A stretch of DNA of 18,077 nt from JBDTGE01 sp050742975. GTDB taxonomy: Bacteria; Actinomycetota; Actinomycetes; Mycobacteriales; Jatrophihabitantaceae. The stretch is taken from positions 1 through 18,077 of the forward strand of contig JBOGDQ010000309.1 of the NCBI GenBank assembly GCA_050742975.1. The letters run 5' to 3'. The stretch's first letter is position 1. The number at the start of each line of letters is the position of its first letter. The notes below the pieces were generated by a model. The model saw only the letters and a program-made list of their open reading frames with translations. It was not told the DNA's origin and ran no database searches. A program made the translations under genes and the position numbers. Shown piece by piece: positions 7,732-15,067 of the stretch.

Positions 7732-8547
7732 TCAGGCGCCGCCGAACGTCACGACCGCGTCGGTGATGAAGCCGGCCAACAGGCCGATGAGCAGCCCCTG
7801 CGCCAGCAGGTCGGAGCGGCGCGCCCGCGCCGCCACGCCGAGCAGCTGGATGACGACGTAGAGGATCGAGCCGGCGGCCAGCGTTAGGAAGATCACGCTC
7901 ACGGCCTCGCTGGTGAACCCGTGGCCGACCCAGGTGCCGACGAACGTCGGGCCGCCGCCGATCAGGGCGAGCATGAGCAGGTACCCCCAGCTCGGGATCC
8001 GCCGGACGCCGTGCTCGTCGAGATCGGCGGCCAGCGGCGCGACGATGCCGAAGCCCTCGGTCGCGTTGTGCAGCCCGAAGCCGATCACCAGCATGGTGGC
8101 CAGCGCGAGCTCGTTGCTCGCGGCGGACTGCCCGATCGCCAGGCCCTCGGCGAAGTTGTGCAGCCCGATGCCGACCGCGATCAGCAGGGCCAGCCGCCGA
8201 GCCGGGGACCCGCCGCCATCAGCGCTACGCGTGGCGCGGCCCATGTAGCGCTCGTAGGCGACGAGGGACAGCAGCCCGACGGCCAGTCCGCCCGCGAACA
8301 GCGCGCCGTAGCCGAAGGCCGGCGCCAGCCCGCCGGTGTGCTCGTGAGCCGCGCCCAGTGCCTTGTCGATCGGGTCCCAGGCGTGGGCGAGTACGTCCCA
8401 GATCAGGAAGATCAGGATCCCGACGGCGACGGCGTTGAGCATCAGCCGCAGGCTCGGCAGCGGGCGCCGGATCCGGCCCAGCGGCACACCGAGGACGATG
8501 GTCACCCCGGCGATCAGGCCGAGTAGCAGGGTCTTGGTCAGATCCAC
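7732..8547 (-). CDS. ZIP-family divalent metal transporter
   Basis: It encodes a 271-residue polytopic membrane protein with about eight hydrophobic segments. The two signature helices are present: IGLHNFAEGLAIG (His130, Asn131, Glu134) and FGLHNATEGFGI (His160, Asn161, Glu164), which form the binuclear metal site of ZIP transporters. A His-containing loop (AHEHTGG, about 67-73) lies between helices 2 and 3. The family imports zinc, iron or manganese; the substrate cannot be read from sequence. The GTG start has a Shine-Dalgarno GGAGG (8554-8558) six bases upstream. A near-perfect palindrome of metalloregulator type sits just upstream (8563-8580), so control by metal availability is likely. 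Confidence 0.9.
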   Translation of the reverse strand: MDLTKTLLLGLIAGVTIVLGVPLGRIRRPLPSLRLMLNAVAVGILIFLIWDVLAHAWDPIDKALGAAHEHTGGLAPAFGYGALFAGGLAVGLLSLVAYERYMGRATRSADGGGSPARRLALLIAVGIGLHNFAEGLAIGQSAASNELALATMLVIGFGLHNATEGFGIVAPLAADLDEHGVRRIPSWGYLLMLALIGGGPTFVGTWVGHGFTSEAVSVIFLTLAAGSILYVVIQLLGVAARARRSDLLAQGLLIGLLAGFITDAVVTFGGA

Positions 8548-8562
8548 CGAGGTCCTCCGTCT

Positions 8563-8580
8563 GGTTAGGCGTGCCTACCC
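8563..8580 (-). promoter_or_regulatory. Putative DtxR/MntR-like operator upstream of the ZIP gene
   Basis: GGTTAGGC-GT-GCCTACCC is an 18-bp inverted repeat with 7 of 8 arm positions matching. The TTAGGC/GCCTAA half-sites resemble boxes of DtxR-family iron/manganese regulators. It lies 15 bp upstream of the GTG start and next to the Shine-Dalgarno, where a bound repressor would block transcription of the transporter. Confidence 0.45.
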
Positions 8581-8703
8581 TTATCCATGACGAGGTTCCT
8601 GTGCAAATCCCGCGCGGCAGACGCGGCGCAGAGCCGGCCCCGCTAGCGTCGGGCCGTTCCGCATCGCCCGTCGCCATTCACGTCCGTAGAGGAGTCAGCG
8701 TCC

Positions 8704-9507
8704 GTGGACCCTGTGCCAGCGGAGACACCCGCGCCGCCCGAGACAGCCGCGCCGGGCCGGCACCCCACGAGTGATCGGCGGGCGTTGATCCTCGCCGTCC
8801 GAACGCTGATCGTGGTCGGCATCGCGCTGTTCGCGTTCGGGCTGGTGATGGGGTTCGCGCTCGTCGGCCGGCACGGCGGCGGGGCGATCCAGGGCACCGA
8901 CACGCACGTGTGGCACTGGTTCGTGCAGCACCGGTACGCGGTCGCGCTGGCCAAGGTCATCGCGACGTTCGGCGACGCGGCCGCTCTCGGCGTCATCTGC
9001 GTGGTGCTCACCGCGGGGCTGCTGGTGTGGCGGCGCACCCCGTGGGCGCTCGCGCCGATCGTGGCCTATCTCGGCGCCGAGGCGCAGGTGTTCGTGATCC
9101 GGGAGATCATCCACCGGCCGCGCCCGCTGACCGCCGACTACCCGGCGCCCGGGGCACTGCCCGGCGTGCACGAGACGGGCTGGTCGTTCCCGTCCGGCCA
9201 CGCCACCGCGGTCACCGCGGTGCTGGTCGCGTGCCTCGGCATCCTCGCGCTCAGCCGGCACGTCCTCTGGCCGTGGGTGCTCGCCGTGCTGGCGTCGGCC
9301 TACGTCGCAAGCTCCCGCCTGGACCTCGGCGTGCATTGGCTCAGCGACGTCGGGGTCGGCCTGCTGATCGGCATCGGCTGGGGGGTGACGGTCGCCGTGG
9401 TGGCGCTGCGCCTCAGCCCGCCCCAATACGGAACGAGCGCCCACGCCACGCCGTCGCGACGGCAACGTCGGTCAGCGGACCCTCGACCGGTCCGTAGTGA
9501 GCAATGA
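8704..9507 (+). CDS. PAP2-family membrane phosphatase
   Basis: It encodes a 267-residue membrane protein with the three type-2 phosphatidic acid phosphatase signatures: Arg133-x6-Arg140-Pro141 (Arg in place of the usual Lys), PSGH at 163-166 with the base His, and Ser203-Arg204...His211...Asp215. Substrates in this family include phosphatidic acid, undecaprenyl pyrophosphate and other lipid phosphates; none can be assigned. The GTG start has AGAGGAG (8688-8694) nine bases upstream. The last ~32 codons encode a low-complexity basic tail that overlaps the convergent lipoprotein gene by 95 bp. Confidence 0.88.
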   Translation: MDPVPAETPAPPETAAPGRHPTSDRRALILAVRTLIVVGIALFAFGLVMGFALVGRHGGGAIQGTDTHVWHWFVQHRYAVALAKVIATFGDAAALGVICVVLTAGLLVWRRTPWALAPIVAYLGAEAQVFVIREIIHRPRPLTADYPAPGALPGVHETGWSFPSGHATAVTAVLVACLGILALSRHVLWPWVLAVLASAYVASSRLDLGVHWLSDVGVGLLIGIGWGVTVAVVALRLSPPQYGTSAHATPSRRQRRSADPRPVRSEQ

Positions 9508-10159
9508 TCGTCCCGTTGTCACCCGACGTGATCCCCGCGGCCATCGAGACGTCGCACCGGTAGGTCAGGTCCACCTTGCCGAGTGAGGGCACCGCGCCGG
9601 TGACGGACACGCAGCGCACCCCGTTGGTGAGCTCGATCGCCCACGGATCGCCGGCGGCCAGCACCGGGTCGTAGGTCGGCAGCTTCCCGGCGAGGTGGAT
9701 GGTGAAGCCGTCGGACCAGGGATCGGCGAAGCAGGTGACCTCGGCCGGCGACGTCTCGTGCACGGGCGCGAAGCACGGGTCCAGGATCGTGTTGCCCGAC
9801 AGGCATCGGAACACGCCCGAGACCGGTACCGCGATCGAGGTGGCGAAGCACGAACCGCGGCCGCCATCGCTCGCATGCACGCTCAGCTGACCGTTCTCGT
9901 CGAACGGCGTGAACAGCTTCTGGACGGCAGCCTTGGCGTGCTGCGGGTTCACGGCGACGGGCACCACGGCCTGCGGGTTGCCGTGCGCGGACCCCGACTG
10001 GGACGTCCCCGGTGCCACCGCGGTGGGCTTGCGCGGCGTGGCACACGCGGCGAGGCCGATCAGAGCGCCGACCACGGCGCCGATCAGGGCGAGGGCCAGG
10101 ATGGACGCCCGGAGGGCGCGGGTCAGCACTCGATCACGCACGCCCTCCGAGCTCGCCAT
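9413..10159 (-). CDS. Putative secreted lipoprotein, cysteine-rich, function unknown
   Basis: I do not recognise a named family. The 248-residue product has a basic N-terminus, a hydrophobic core (about 18-36) and a lipobox-like LAAC with Cys39, so it is probably lipid-anchored outside the cell. A Thr/Ser/Pro-rich linker (about 40-65) precedes a globular domain with six further Cys, enough for three disulfides. Conserved-looking segments are DPWSDGFTIHL, DPWAIELTNGVRC and VDLTYRCDV. The n-region is long (about 17 residues), so an internal start is possible, although none has a clear ribosome site. It lies 99 bp downstream of upp on the same strand, and its 3' end overlaps the PAP2 gene antisense. 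Confidence 0.7.
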   Translation of the reverse strand: MASSEGVRDRVLTRALRASILALALIGAVVGALIGLAACATPRKPTAVAPGTSQSGSAHGNPQAVVPVAVNPQHAKAAVQKLFTPFDENGQLSVHASDGGRGSCFATSIAVPVSGVFRCLSGNTILDPCFAPVHETSPAEVTCFADPWSDGFTIHLAGKLPTYDPVLAAGDPWAIELTNGVRCVSVTGAVPSLGKVDLTYRCDVSMAAGITSGDNGTIIAHYGPVEGPLTDVAVATAWRGRSFRIGAG

Positions 10160-10258
10160 CGAGTCTGCAAATCCCCCTTTGCTCTAGTAGACGCGCCGGA
10201 GGGGCCGGACGTTGCCAGGCTTGTGCAACGGTTTTGTCTCCTTTGGGTTCGCGGACCG

Positions 10259-10882
10259 CTAACGGGGGCCGAACTGGCGATCACCGGCGTCGCCGAGGCC
10301 CGGGACGATGTACGCGGCGTCGTTGAGACGCTCGTCGATGCTCGCCACGAATAGCCGCGCGGCAAGCCCGCCGTCCGAGATGTTCTTGACCCCTTCGGGG
10401 GCCGCCAGCGCGCAGACGACCGTGACGTCGGTGGCGCCGCGCTCGTGCAGCAGCTCCAGGCAGTGTTGCAGCGAGCCGCCCGTCGCGAGCATGGGGTCCA
10501 GGACGATCACCGCCCGGCCGGCCAGCGAGTCCGGCAACGAGGCCATGTACGGCGTCGGCCGGTGCGTCTGCTCGTCGCGGGCCAGCCCGACGAAGCCCAT
10601 CTGCGACTCGGGGAGCAGGTTGAACGCGGCCTCGGCCATGCCCAGACCGGCCCGCAGCACCGGGACCAGCAGCGGCGGGTTCGCGATCACCACGCCGGTG
10701 GTGGCGGTGACCGGCGTCGTGATCGGCGCGTCGGCCACCTCGAGCACCCGGGTGGCCTCGTAGACGAGCAGGGTCGCGAGCTCGCGCAGGGCCGCCCGGA
10801 ACTCGGCGTTGCTGCTGCGCTCGTCCCGCATCACGGTGAGGCGGGCCTGGACGATCGGGTGCTCGACGACGTGTGTCTCCAC
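10259..10882 (-). CDS. upp: Uracil phosphoribosyltransferase
   Basis: It converts uracil and PRPP to UMP in pyrimidine salvage. The 207-residue product has the normal length. PVLRAGLGMAEA lies at 74-85, the PRPP loop VIVLDPMLATGGS at 125-137, and the uracil-binding C-terminus IVPGLGDAGDRQFG at 192-205. The open frame runs far upstream, but similarity starts at GTG 10882. A TAGGCT box lies seven bases before that GTG, indicating a leaderless transcript. It is divergent from deoC with 84 bp between the start codons, so the two promoters share one intergenic region. Confidence 0.95.
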   Translation of the reverse strand: METHVVEHPIVQARLTVMRDERSSNAEFRAALRELATLLVYEATRVLEVADAPITTPVTATTGVVIANPPLLVPVLRAGLGMAEAAFNLLPESQMGFVGLARDEQTHRPTPYMASLPDSLAGRAVIVLDPMLATGGSLQHCLELLHERGATDVTVVCALAAPEGVKNISDGGLAARLFVASIDERLNDAAYIVPGLGDAGDRQFGPR

Positions 10883-10889
10883 GCAGCGC

Positions 10890-10895
10890 AGCCTA
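10890..10895 (-). promoter_or_regulatory. -10 box of the leaderless upp promoter
   Basis: TAGGCT on the minus strand is separated by seven bases (GCGCTGC) from the GTG start of upp. It is the same hexamer as in front of the phosphorylase gene. Confidence 0.55.
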
Positions 10896-10954
10896 CTGAC
10901 TGCATACCGCCCGGTTCGGCGAACGATGCCGATGGCGGCGCCGTTGCGCGCACC

Positions 10955-10960
10955 TAGACT
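10955..10960 (+). promoter_or_regulatory. -10 box of the leaderless deoC promoter
   Basis: TAGACT is followed after six bases (GGCCGG) by the GTG start of deoC. No Shine-Dalgarno precedes the GTG, so translation probably starts at the mRNA 5' end. Confidence 0.55.
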
Positions 10961-10966
10961 GGCCGG

Positions 10967-11941
10967 GTGAGGCTCCTCGAACGCACCGACCCGCACCTCG
11001 CCGCAGGCGCCGGACTGCAGGACGTGACTCGCGACGACTCGTCGCTGCGGCGGTTCCTGCACGGGCTGCCGGGTGTGGATCAGGTGGGTGCGGAGGGCCG
11101 TGCTGCGGCGCTGGCCACCCGGAGCATCAAGACGACGGCCAAGGCGTGGGCGATCGACACGGCGATCTCGATGGTGGATCTGACGACGTTGGAGGGTGCG
11201 GACACTCCGGGCAAGGTGCGCTCGTTGTGCGCGAAGGCGGCGCGGCCGGATCCCACGGATGCATCGGTGCCGTCGGTGGCGGCGGTGTGCGTGTATCCGG
11301 ACCTGGTCGAGACCGCGGTGCACGCGCTGCGCGGGACGTCGGTCGGGGTCGCGAGCGTGGCGACGGCCTTCCCGTCCGGACGGGCGTCGCTGGACACCAA
11401 GTTGCACGATGTGCGTGATGCCGTGGCGGCGGGTTCCTCCGAGATCGACATGGTCATCGACCGCGGCGCCTTCCTGGCCGGACGGTACCTGCAGGTGTTC
11501 GAGGAGATCGTCGCGACGAAGGCAGCCTGCGGGGCCGCGCACCTGAAGGTGATCCTGGAGACCGGCGAACTGGTCACGCTGGACAGCGTGCGGCGGGCGT
11601 CGTGGCTGGCACTGCTGGCCGGCGGAGATTTCATCAAGACCTCGACCGGGAAGGTGACGCCGGCGGCCACTCCCCCGGTGGCGCTGGTGATGCTGGAGGC
11701 GGTGCGTGACTACTACGCGATCACCGAGGACTTGCGCGGGGTGAAGCTGGCCGGCGGGATCCGCACGTCCAAGGAGGCGGTGCGGTACCTGGTGATGGTC
11801 AACGAGGTGGCCGGCGACGACTGGCTGGACCCGGCCCTGTTCCGGTTCGGCGCGTCCAGCCTGCTCAACGACCTGCTGCAGCAGCGGCACAAGTTGACGA
11901 CCGGCAGCTACGACGGCCCCGACTACGTGACGGTGGACTGA
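10967..11941 (+). CDS. deoC: Deoxyribose-phosphate aldolase
   Basis: It cleaves 2-deoxyribose-5-phosphate to glyceraldehyde-3-phosphate and acetaldehyde. At 324 residues it resembles the longer DERA type, with an N-terminal extension relative to the ~250-residue E. coli enzyme. Active-site segments are EIDMVID (Asp161), KVILETGEL at 194-202, DFIKTSTGK with the Schiff-base Lys224, and GVKLAGGIRT with the assisting Lys260. The GTG at 10967 fits both homology and the promoter position. The next gene starts 3 bp after the stop, so deoC and two dehydrogenase-type genes form one operon that disposes of the acetaldehyde. Confidence 0.95.
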   Translation: MRLLERTDPHLAAGAGLQDVTRDDSSLRRFLHGLPGVDQVGAEGRAAALATRSIKTTAKAWAIDTAISMVDLTTLEGADTPGKVRSLCAKAARPDPTDASVPSVAAVCVYPDLVETAVHALRGTSVGVASVATAFPSGRASLDTKLHDVRDAVAAGSSEIDMVIDRGAFLAGRYLQVFEEIVATKAACGAAHLKVILETGELVTLDSVRRASWLALLAGGDFIKTSTGKVTPAATPPVALVMLEAVRDYYAITEDLRGVKLAGGIRTSKEAVRYLVMVNEVAGDDWLDPALFRFGASSLLNDLLQQRHKLTTGSYDGPDYVTVD

Positions 11942-11944
11942 CCC

Positions 11945-13387
11945 ATGGCAGCAAAGTTTCCCTATGCCCCGGCGCCGGAGTCGCGGGACATCGCCCGGCT
12001 GCGCCCGAGCTACCAGATCTTCGTGAACGGGCAGTTCCGGGACGGCTCGGGTGAGGCGGTCAAGACGATCAACCCGGCCGACGAGTCGCCACTGGCCGAG
12101 GTGGCCGAGGCCGGCCACTCCGATGTCGAGGACGCGGTGCGGGCGGCGCGGCGGGCGTTCGGGCCGTGGTCGCGCCTGCCGGGCCGGGCGCGGGGCAAGT
12201 ACCTGTTCCGGATCGCCCGGGCGATCCAGGAGCGGGGCCGGGAGTTGGCGGTGCTGGAGTCGCTGGACAACGGCAAGCCGATCCGCGAGTCCCGCGATGT
12301 GGACGTGCCGACCGCGGCGGCGCACTTCTTCTACTACGCCGGCTGGGCCGACAAGCTGGGCTACGCGGGGTTCGGTCCGGACCCGAAACCGGTCGGGGTG
12401 GCCGGGCAGATCATCCCGTGGAACTTCCCGCTGCTGATGGCGGCGTGGAAGATCGCGCCGGCGCTGGCATGCGGGAACACGGTCGTGCTCAAGCCGGCCG
12501 AGACGACGCCGCTGACGGCGCTGGTGCTGGCCGAGATCATCGCCGAGGCCGACCTGCCGCCCGGCGTGGTGAATATCCTCGCCGGGGGCCCGGACATCGG
12601 GCAGGCGATCGTGGAGCAGGCGGCGGCCGGGGCAGTGGACAAGATCGCGTTCACCGGCTCCACCGACGTCGGCAAGATCATCCAACGAACGCTGGCCGGG
12701 ACGCCGGCCCGGCTGTCGCTGGAGCTGGGCGGCAAGGCGGCGAACATCGTGTTCGACGACGCGCCGCTGGATCAGGCCGTCGAGGGGATCGTGAACGGGA
12801 TCTTCTTCAACCAGGGCCAGGTGTGCTGCGCCGGGTCGCGGTTGCTGGTGCAGGAGTCGGTCGCCGACGAGCTGGTCGGCGCGCTGCAACGCCGGCTCGG
12901 CACGCTGCGCGTCGGGGATCCGCTGGACAAGAACACCGACGTCGGGGCGATCAACTCCGCCGCCCAGCTGGCCCGGATCCGGGAGCTGACCGACGTGGGA
13001 GTGGCCGAGGGCGCGACCCGCTGGTCACCGCCGTGCGTGCTGCCCGAGCGTGGCTACTGGTTCGCCCCGACCGTGTTCACCGACGTGTCGCAATCGCATC
13101 GGATCGCCCGCGAGGAGATCTTCGGGCCGGTGCTGTCGGTGCTGACCTTCCGCACCCCCGGTGAGGCGATCGCCAAGGCGAACAACACCCCGTACGGGCT
13201 CTCGGCCGGGGTGTGGACCGAGAAGGGGTCCCGGATCCTGTCCATGGCCGCCCAGCTGCGGGCCGGGGTGGTGTGGGCCAACACGTTCAACCGGTTCGAC
13301 CCGGCCTCCCCGTTCGGCGGCTACAAGGAGTCCGGCTACGGCCGCGAGGGCGGACGACACGGCCTGGAGGCCTACCTTGCCCACTAA
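11945..13387 (+). CDS. NAD(P)-dependent aldehyde dehydrogenase (likely acetaldehyde from DeoC)
   Basis: This 480-residue member of the ALDH superfamily has a complete active site: IIPWNFPLL with Asn160, VLKPAE (Lys183), FTGSTDVG at 237-244, LELGGK with Glu260, and GQVCCAG with catalytic Cys294. PFGGYKESGYGREGG lies near the C-terminus. Position directly after deoC makes acetaldehyde the natural candidate substrate, giving acetate. The protein stops at GLEAYLAH, lacking the final ~10 residues (the xTKTVW tail strand) found in most relatives; such a tail is instead present at the end of the next gene. The start is ATG 11945, translationally coupled to deoC. Confidence 0.93.
   Translation: MAAKFPYAPAPESRDIARLRPSYQIFVNGQFRDGSGEAVKTINPADESPLAEVAEAGHSDVEDAVRAARRAFGPWSRLPGRARGKYLFRIARAIQERGRELAVLESLDNGKPIRESRDVDVPTAAAHFFYYAGWADKLGYAGFGPDPKPVGVAGQIIPWNFPLLMAAWKIAPALACGNTVVLKPAETTPLTALVLAEIIAEADLPPGVVNILAGGPDIGQAIVEQAAAGAVDKIAFTGSTDVGKIIQRTLAGTPARLSLELGGKAANIVFDDAPLDQAVEGIVNGIFFNQGQVCCAGSRLLVQESVADELVGALQRRLGTLRVGDPLDKNTDVGAINSAAQLARIRELTDVGVAEGATRWSPPCVLPERGYWFAPTVFTDVSQSHRIAREEIFGPVLSVLTFRTPGEAIAKANNTPYGLSAGVWTEKGSRILSMAAQLRAGVVWANTFNRFDPASPFGGYKESGYGREGGRHGLEAYLAH
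13366..13370 (+). promoter_or_regulatory. Ribosome binding site setting the TTG start of the short ALDH-like gene
   Basis: GGAGG is followed by the six-base spacer CCTACC and then TTG 13377. This is the best site near the beginning of homology and lies inside the preceding coding sequence, so the two genes overlap by 11 bp. Confidence 0.6.
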
Positions 13388-14249
13388 GGACGACCAGCGA
13401 CTGCGGGTGCGCAAGACGTACAAGCTGTACGTCGGTGGGGCCTTCCCGCGCTCGGAGTCCGGCCGCTCGTACCCGATCAACTCCCCGTCCGGCAAGCTGC
13501 TGGCGCACGCCGCGCAGGCCTCCCGCAAGGACGTCCGGGACGCGGTAGTGGTCGCCCGCAAGGCGTTCGCCGGCTGGTCCGGCGCCACCGCGTACAACCG
13601 GGGCCAGGTGCTGTATCGGGTGGCCGAACTGCTGGACGGGCGGCGCGAGCAGTTCACCGCCCAGGTGCAGCAGGCCGAGGGCGGCACCGCCCGTGCCGCG
13701 GCCGCCCAGGTCGACGCCGCGATCGACCGCTGGGTCTACTACGCCGGCTGGGCCGACAAATACGCCCAGGTCGCCGGCGGCACCAATCCGGTCGCCGGGC
13801 CGTACTTCAACTTCTCCCTGCCCGAACCGACCGGCGTCGTTGCCGTCGTCGCGCCGCAGGACTCGTCCCTGCTCGGCCTGGTCTCGGTGCTGGCCCCGAC
13901 CCTGACCACCGGCAACACCGCCGTCATCCTCGCCTCCGAGACCCGGCCGCTGCCCGCGGTCTCGCTCGCCGAGGTCCTGGCCACCTCCGACGTCCCGCCC
14001 GGCGTGGTCAACCTGCTCACCGGATTCACCACCGAGCTGAGCCCCTGGCTGGCCTCGCACCGCGACATCAACGCCATCGACCTGACCGGGGTGCCCGCCG
14101 GCGCGCGCCGCGAGCTGCAGATCGCGGCGGCGGACAACGTGAAGCGGGTCTTCGTTCCGGCATCGGACGACTGGGCCGCCGATCTCGGGACGTCGCGGCT
14201 GGCCGCCTTCGTCGAGACCAAGACCGTCTGGCATCCGATCGGGGTGTAG
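13377..14249 (+). CDS. Short aldehyde dehydrogenase-like protein lacking the catalytic domain
   Basis: The 290-residue product aligns with the NAD-binding half of ALDHs (KLYVGGAFPRSESGR at 16-30, VYYAGWADKYAQVAGG at 120-135, VLAPTLTTGNTAVILASETRPL at 171-192, DVPPGVVNLLTG at 205-216). After about residue 258 it jumps to the C-terminal tail (AAFVETKTVWHP, 276-287). The roughly 190-residue catalytic domain with the nucleophilic Cys is absent. Cofactor and active-site positions are also changed: PWNF is PQDS (160-163), and the conserved Lys of VLKPAE is Ala186. It cannot be a normal dehydrogenase. Overlap with the full ALDH suggests a coupled, possibly structural partner. I recall short ALDH-like genes after deoC in other actinobacteria, so it is probably not a decaying pseudogene. 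Confidence 0.85.
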   Translation: MPTKDDQRLRVRKTYKLYVGGAFPRSESGRSYPINSPSGKLLAHAAQASRKDVRDAVVVARKAFAGWSGATAYNRGQVLYRVAELLDGRREQFTAQVQQAEGGTARAAAAQVDAAIDRWVYYAGWADKYAQVAGGTNPVAGPYFNFSLPEPTGVVAVVAPQDSSLLGLVSVLAPTLTTGNTAVILASETRPLPAVSLAEVLATSDVPPGVVNLLTGFTTELSPWLASHRDINAIDLTGVPAGARRELQIAAADNVKRVFVPASDDWAADLGTSRLAAFVETKTVWHPIGV

Positions 14250-14265
14250 GCCGCTCATCGGCCCG

Positions 14266-14700
14266 TCACGTGGCGTCGTCCCAACGATGGTCGACGAACT
14301 GGGGCTTGTCCCAATGCGTGTGATTGCGAAGGTCGTAGGTGTATGCGGGCACCTTCGGATCGCCGGACCACCAAGCGATCCGTGACCAGCCCCACCAGGG
14401 ATCACAAAAACTGTTGATCGCCCGCCGGTCGAGGTGCGCGGGCAGGCGCCGGCCGCCCCGGTCCAAATACCGGAAGCGGTCCGCGTCCAGACCGAGCGGG
14501 CGCCCGTGCTGGTCGGCGACGACCAACCGGTAGGCGACCGACTGCAGGATGGACTCAACGAGGCGCAGGCTCGGTTCGCGGGTGGATCCGGACTCGATGC
14601 GGTCGACGGTGGTCCGCCTGACGCCGGCCAGCCGGGCCAGCTCCCGCTGACTCAGCCGCCGGGAGTAACGAACGGCACGCAACAGATCACCGGGGTCCAT
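14266..14700 (-). CDS. XRE-family helix-turn-helix regulator with aromatic-rich C-terminal domain
   Basis: From ATG 14700 the protein has 144 residues. Residues 1-55 form a Cro/C1-type HTH (DLLRAVRYSRRLSQRELARLAGVRRTTVDRIESG). The remaining ~90 residues contain PLGLDADRFRYLDRGGRRLPAHLD and a segment rich in Trp and Tyr (FCDPWWGWSRIAWWSG). I recall this C-terminal arrangement in other actinobacterial HTH proteins but know no function for it. An in-frame ATG at 14730 is an alternative start; neither has a good Shine-Dalgarno. It converges on the ALDH-like gene with 16 bp between the stops. The intergenic repeat element lies upstream. Confidence 0.8.
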   Translation of the reverse strand: MDPGDLLRAVRYSRRLSQRELARLAGVRRTTVDRIESGSTREPSLRLVESILQSVAYRLVVADQHGRPLGLDADRFRYLDRGGRRLPAHLDRRAINSFCDPWWGWSRIAWWSGDPKVPAYTYDLRNHTHWDKPQFVDHRWDDAT

Positions 14701-14794
14701 CCGCCCAGCGTGGCCCGAAGCCGGAGCCATCGCCGGTCCGGTCGACCGATTGTGGACGGCCGGCGCAGCTGTGGAAACCGGTCTGTGTGCCGGG

Positions 14795-14955
14795 GCGGAG
14801 CACTGACCGCAGACGGTCGGGCACGGCCGTCGTCACTGGGGACCTCTCGCCGCGGATGGAGGACTGACCGCAGACAGGCGGGCACGGCCGTCGGCCCTGG
14901 GGCGCGGCGGCGCCGATCAGGGCCGCCCGCGGATCTGCGGTCAGTCCTCCATCGC
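14795..14955. repeat. Intergenic repeat/hairpin element (two direct copies plus one inverted copy)
   Basis: A 32-bp unit occurs at 14801-14832 and 14862-14893 with 29 identical positions; its core is CTGACCGCAGAC. An inverted copy follows. Positions 14855-14874 and 14934-14953 are perfect 20-bp inverted repeats 59 bp apart. Between them, CGGCCCTG (14892-14899) pairs with CAGGGCCG (14918-14925), and a GGCGC/GCGCC pair lies at the centre. The whole could fold as a long nested hairpin in DNA or RNA. No convincing protein is encoded here. It fills most of the 367-bp gap between the XRE gene and the next gene. Confidence 0.7.
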
Positions 14956-15054
14956 TGGCAACCTGCTCCACTTCCGGTGGCGCGAGCGTGCCCCCGTGAC
15001 TGCGTCCCACGCCCCGGTCCGCGTCCAGGTCGGCTCGGCCATGCCGCCGTTCGG

Positions 15055-15060
15055 TAGGTT
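15055..15060 (+). promoter_or_regulatory. -10 box of a leaderless promoter for the acidic conserved protein
   Basis: TAGGTT is followed after seven bases (CGCACCC) by ATG 15068. This supports ATG 15068 over the upstream in-frame GTG at 14996. Confidence 0.5.
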
Positions 15061-15067
15061 CGCACCC

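Noticed and set aside
10883..12889. Long minus-strand extension of the upp frame
   Set aside because: It is Arg/His-rich antisense to deoC and the ALDH gene; upp similarity and the promoter place the start at GTG 10882.
13377..14249. Short ALDH-like gene as a frameshifted pseudogene of a full ALDH
   Set aside because: It has an intact frame, a good ribosome site, normal codon use, and a proper C-terminal tail after a clean domain deletion.
14748..14780. TGTGGAC and TGTGGAA motifs resembling DnaA boxes
   Set aside because: Only two imperfect matches, with no origin-associated genes or AT-rich region nearby.
14795..14893. Direct repeats as a CRISPR array
   Set aside because: Only two imperfect copies plus one inverted copy, with irregular spacing and no cas genes.
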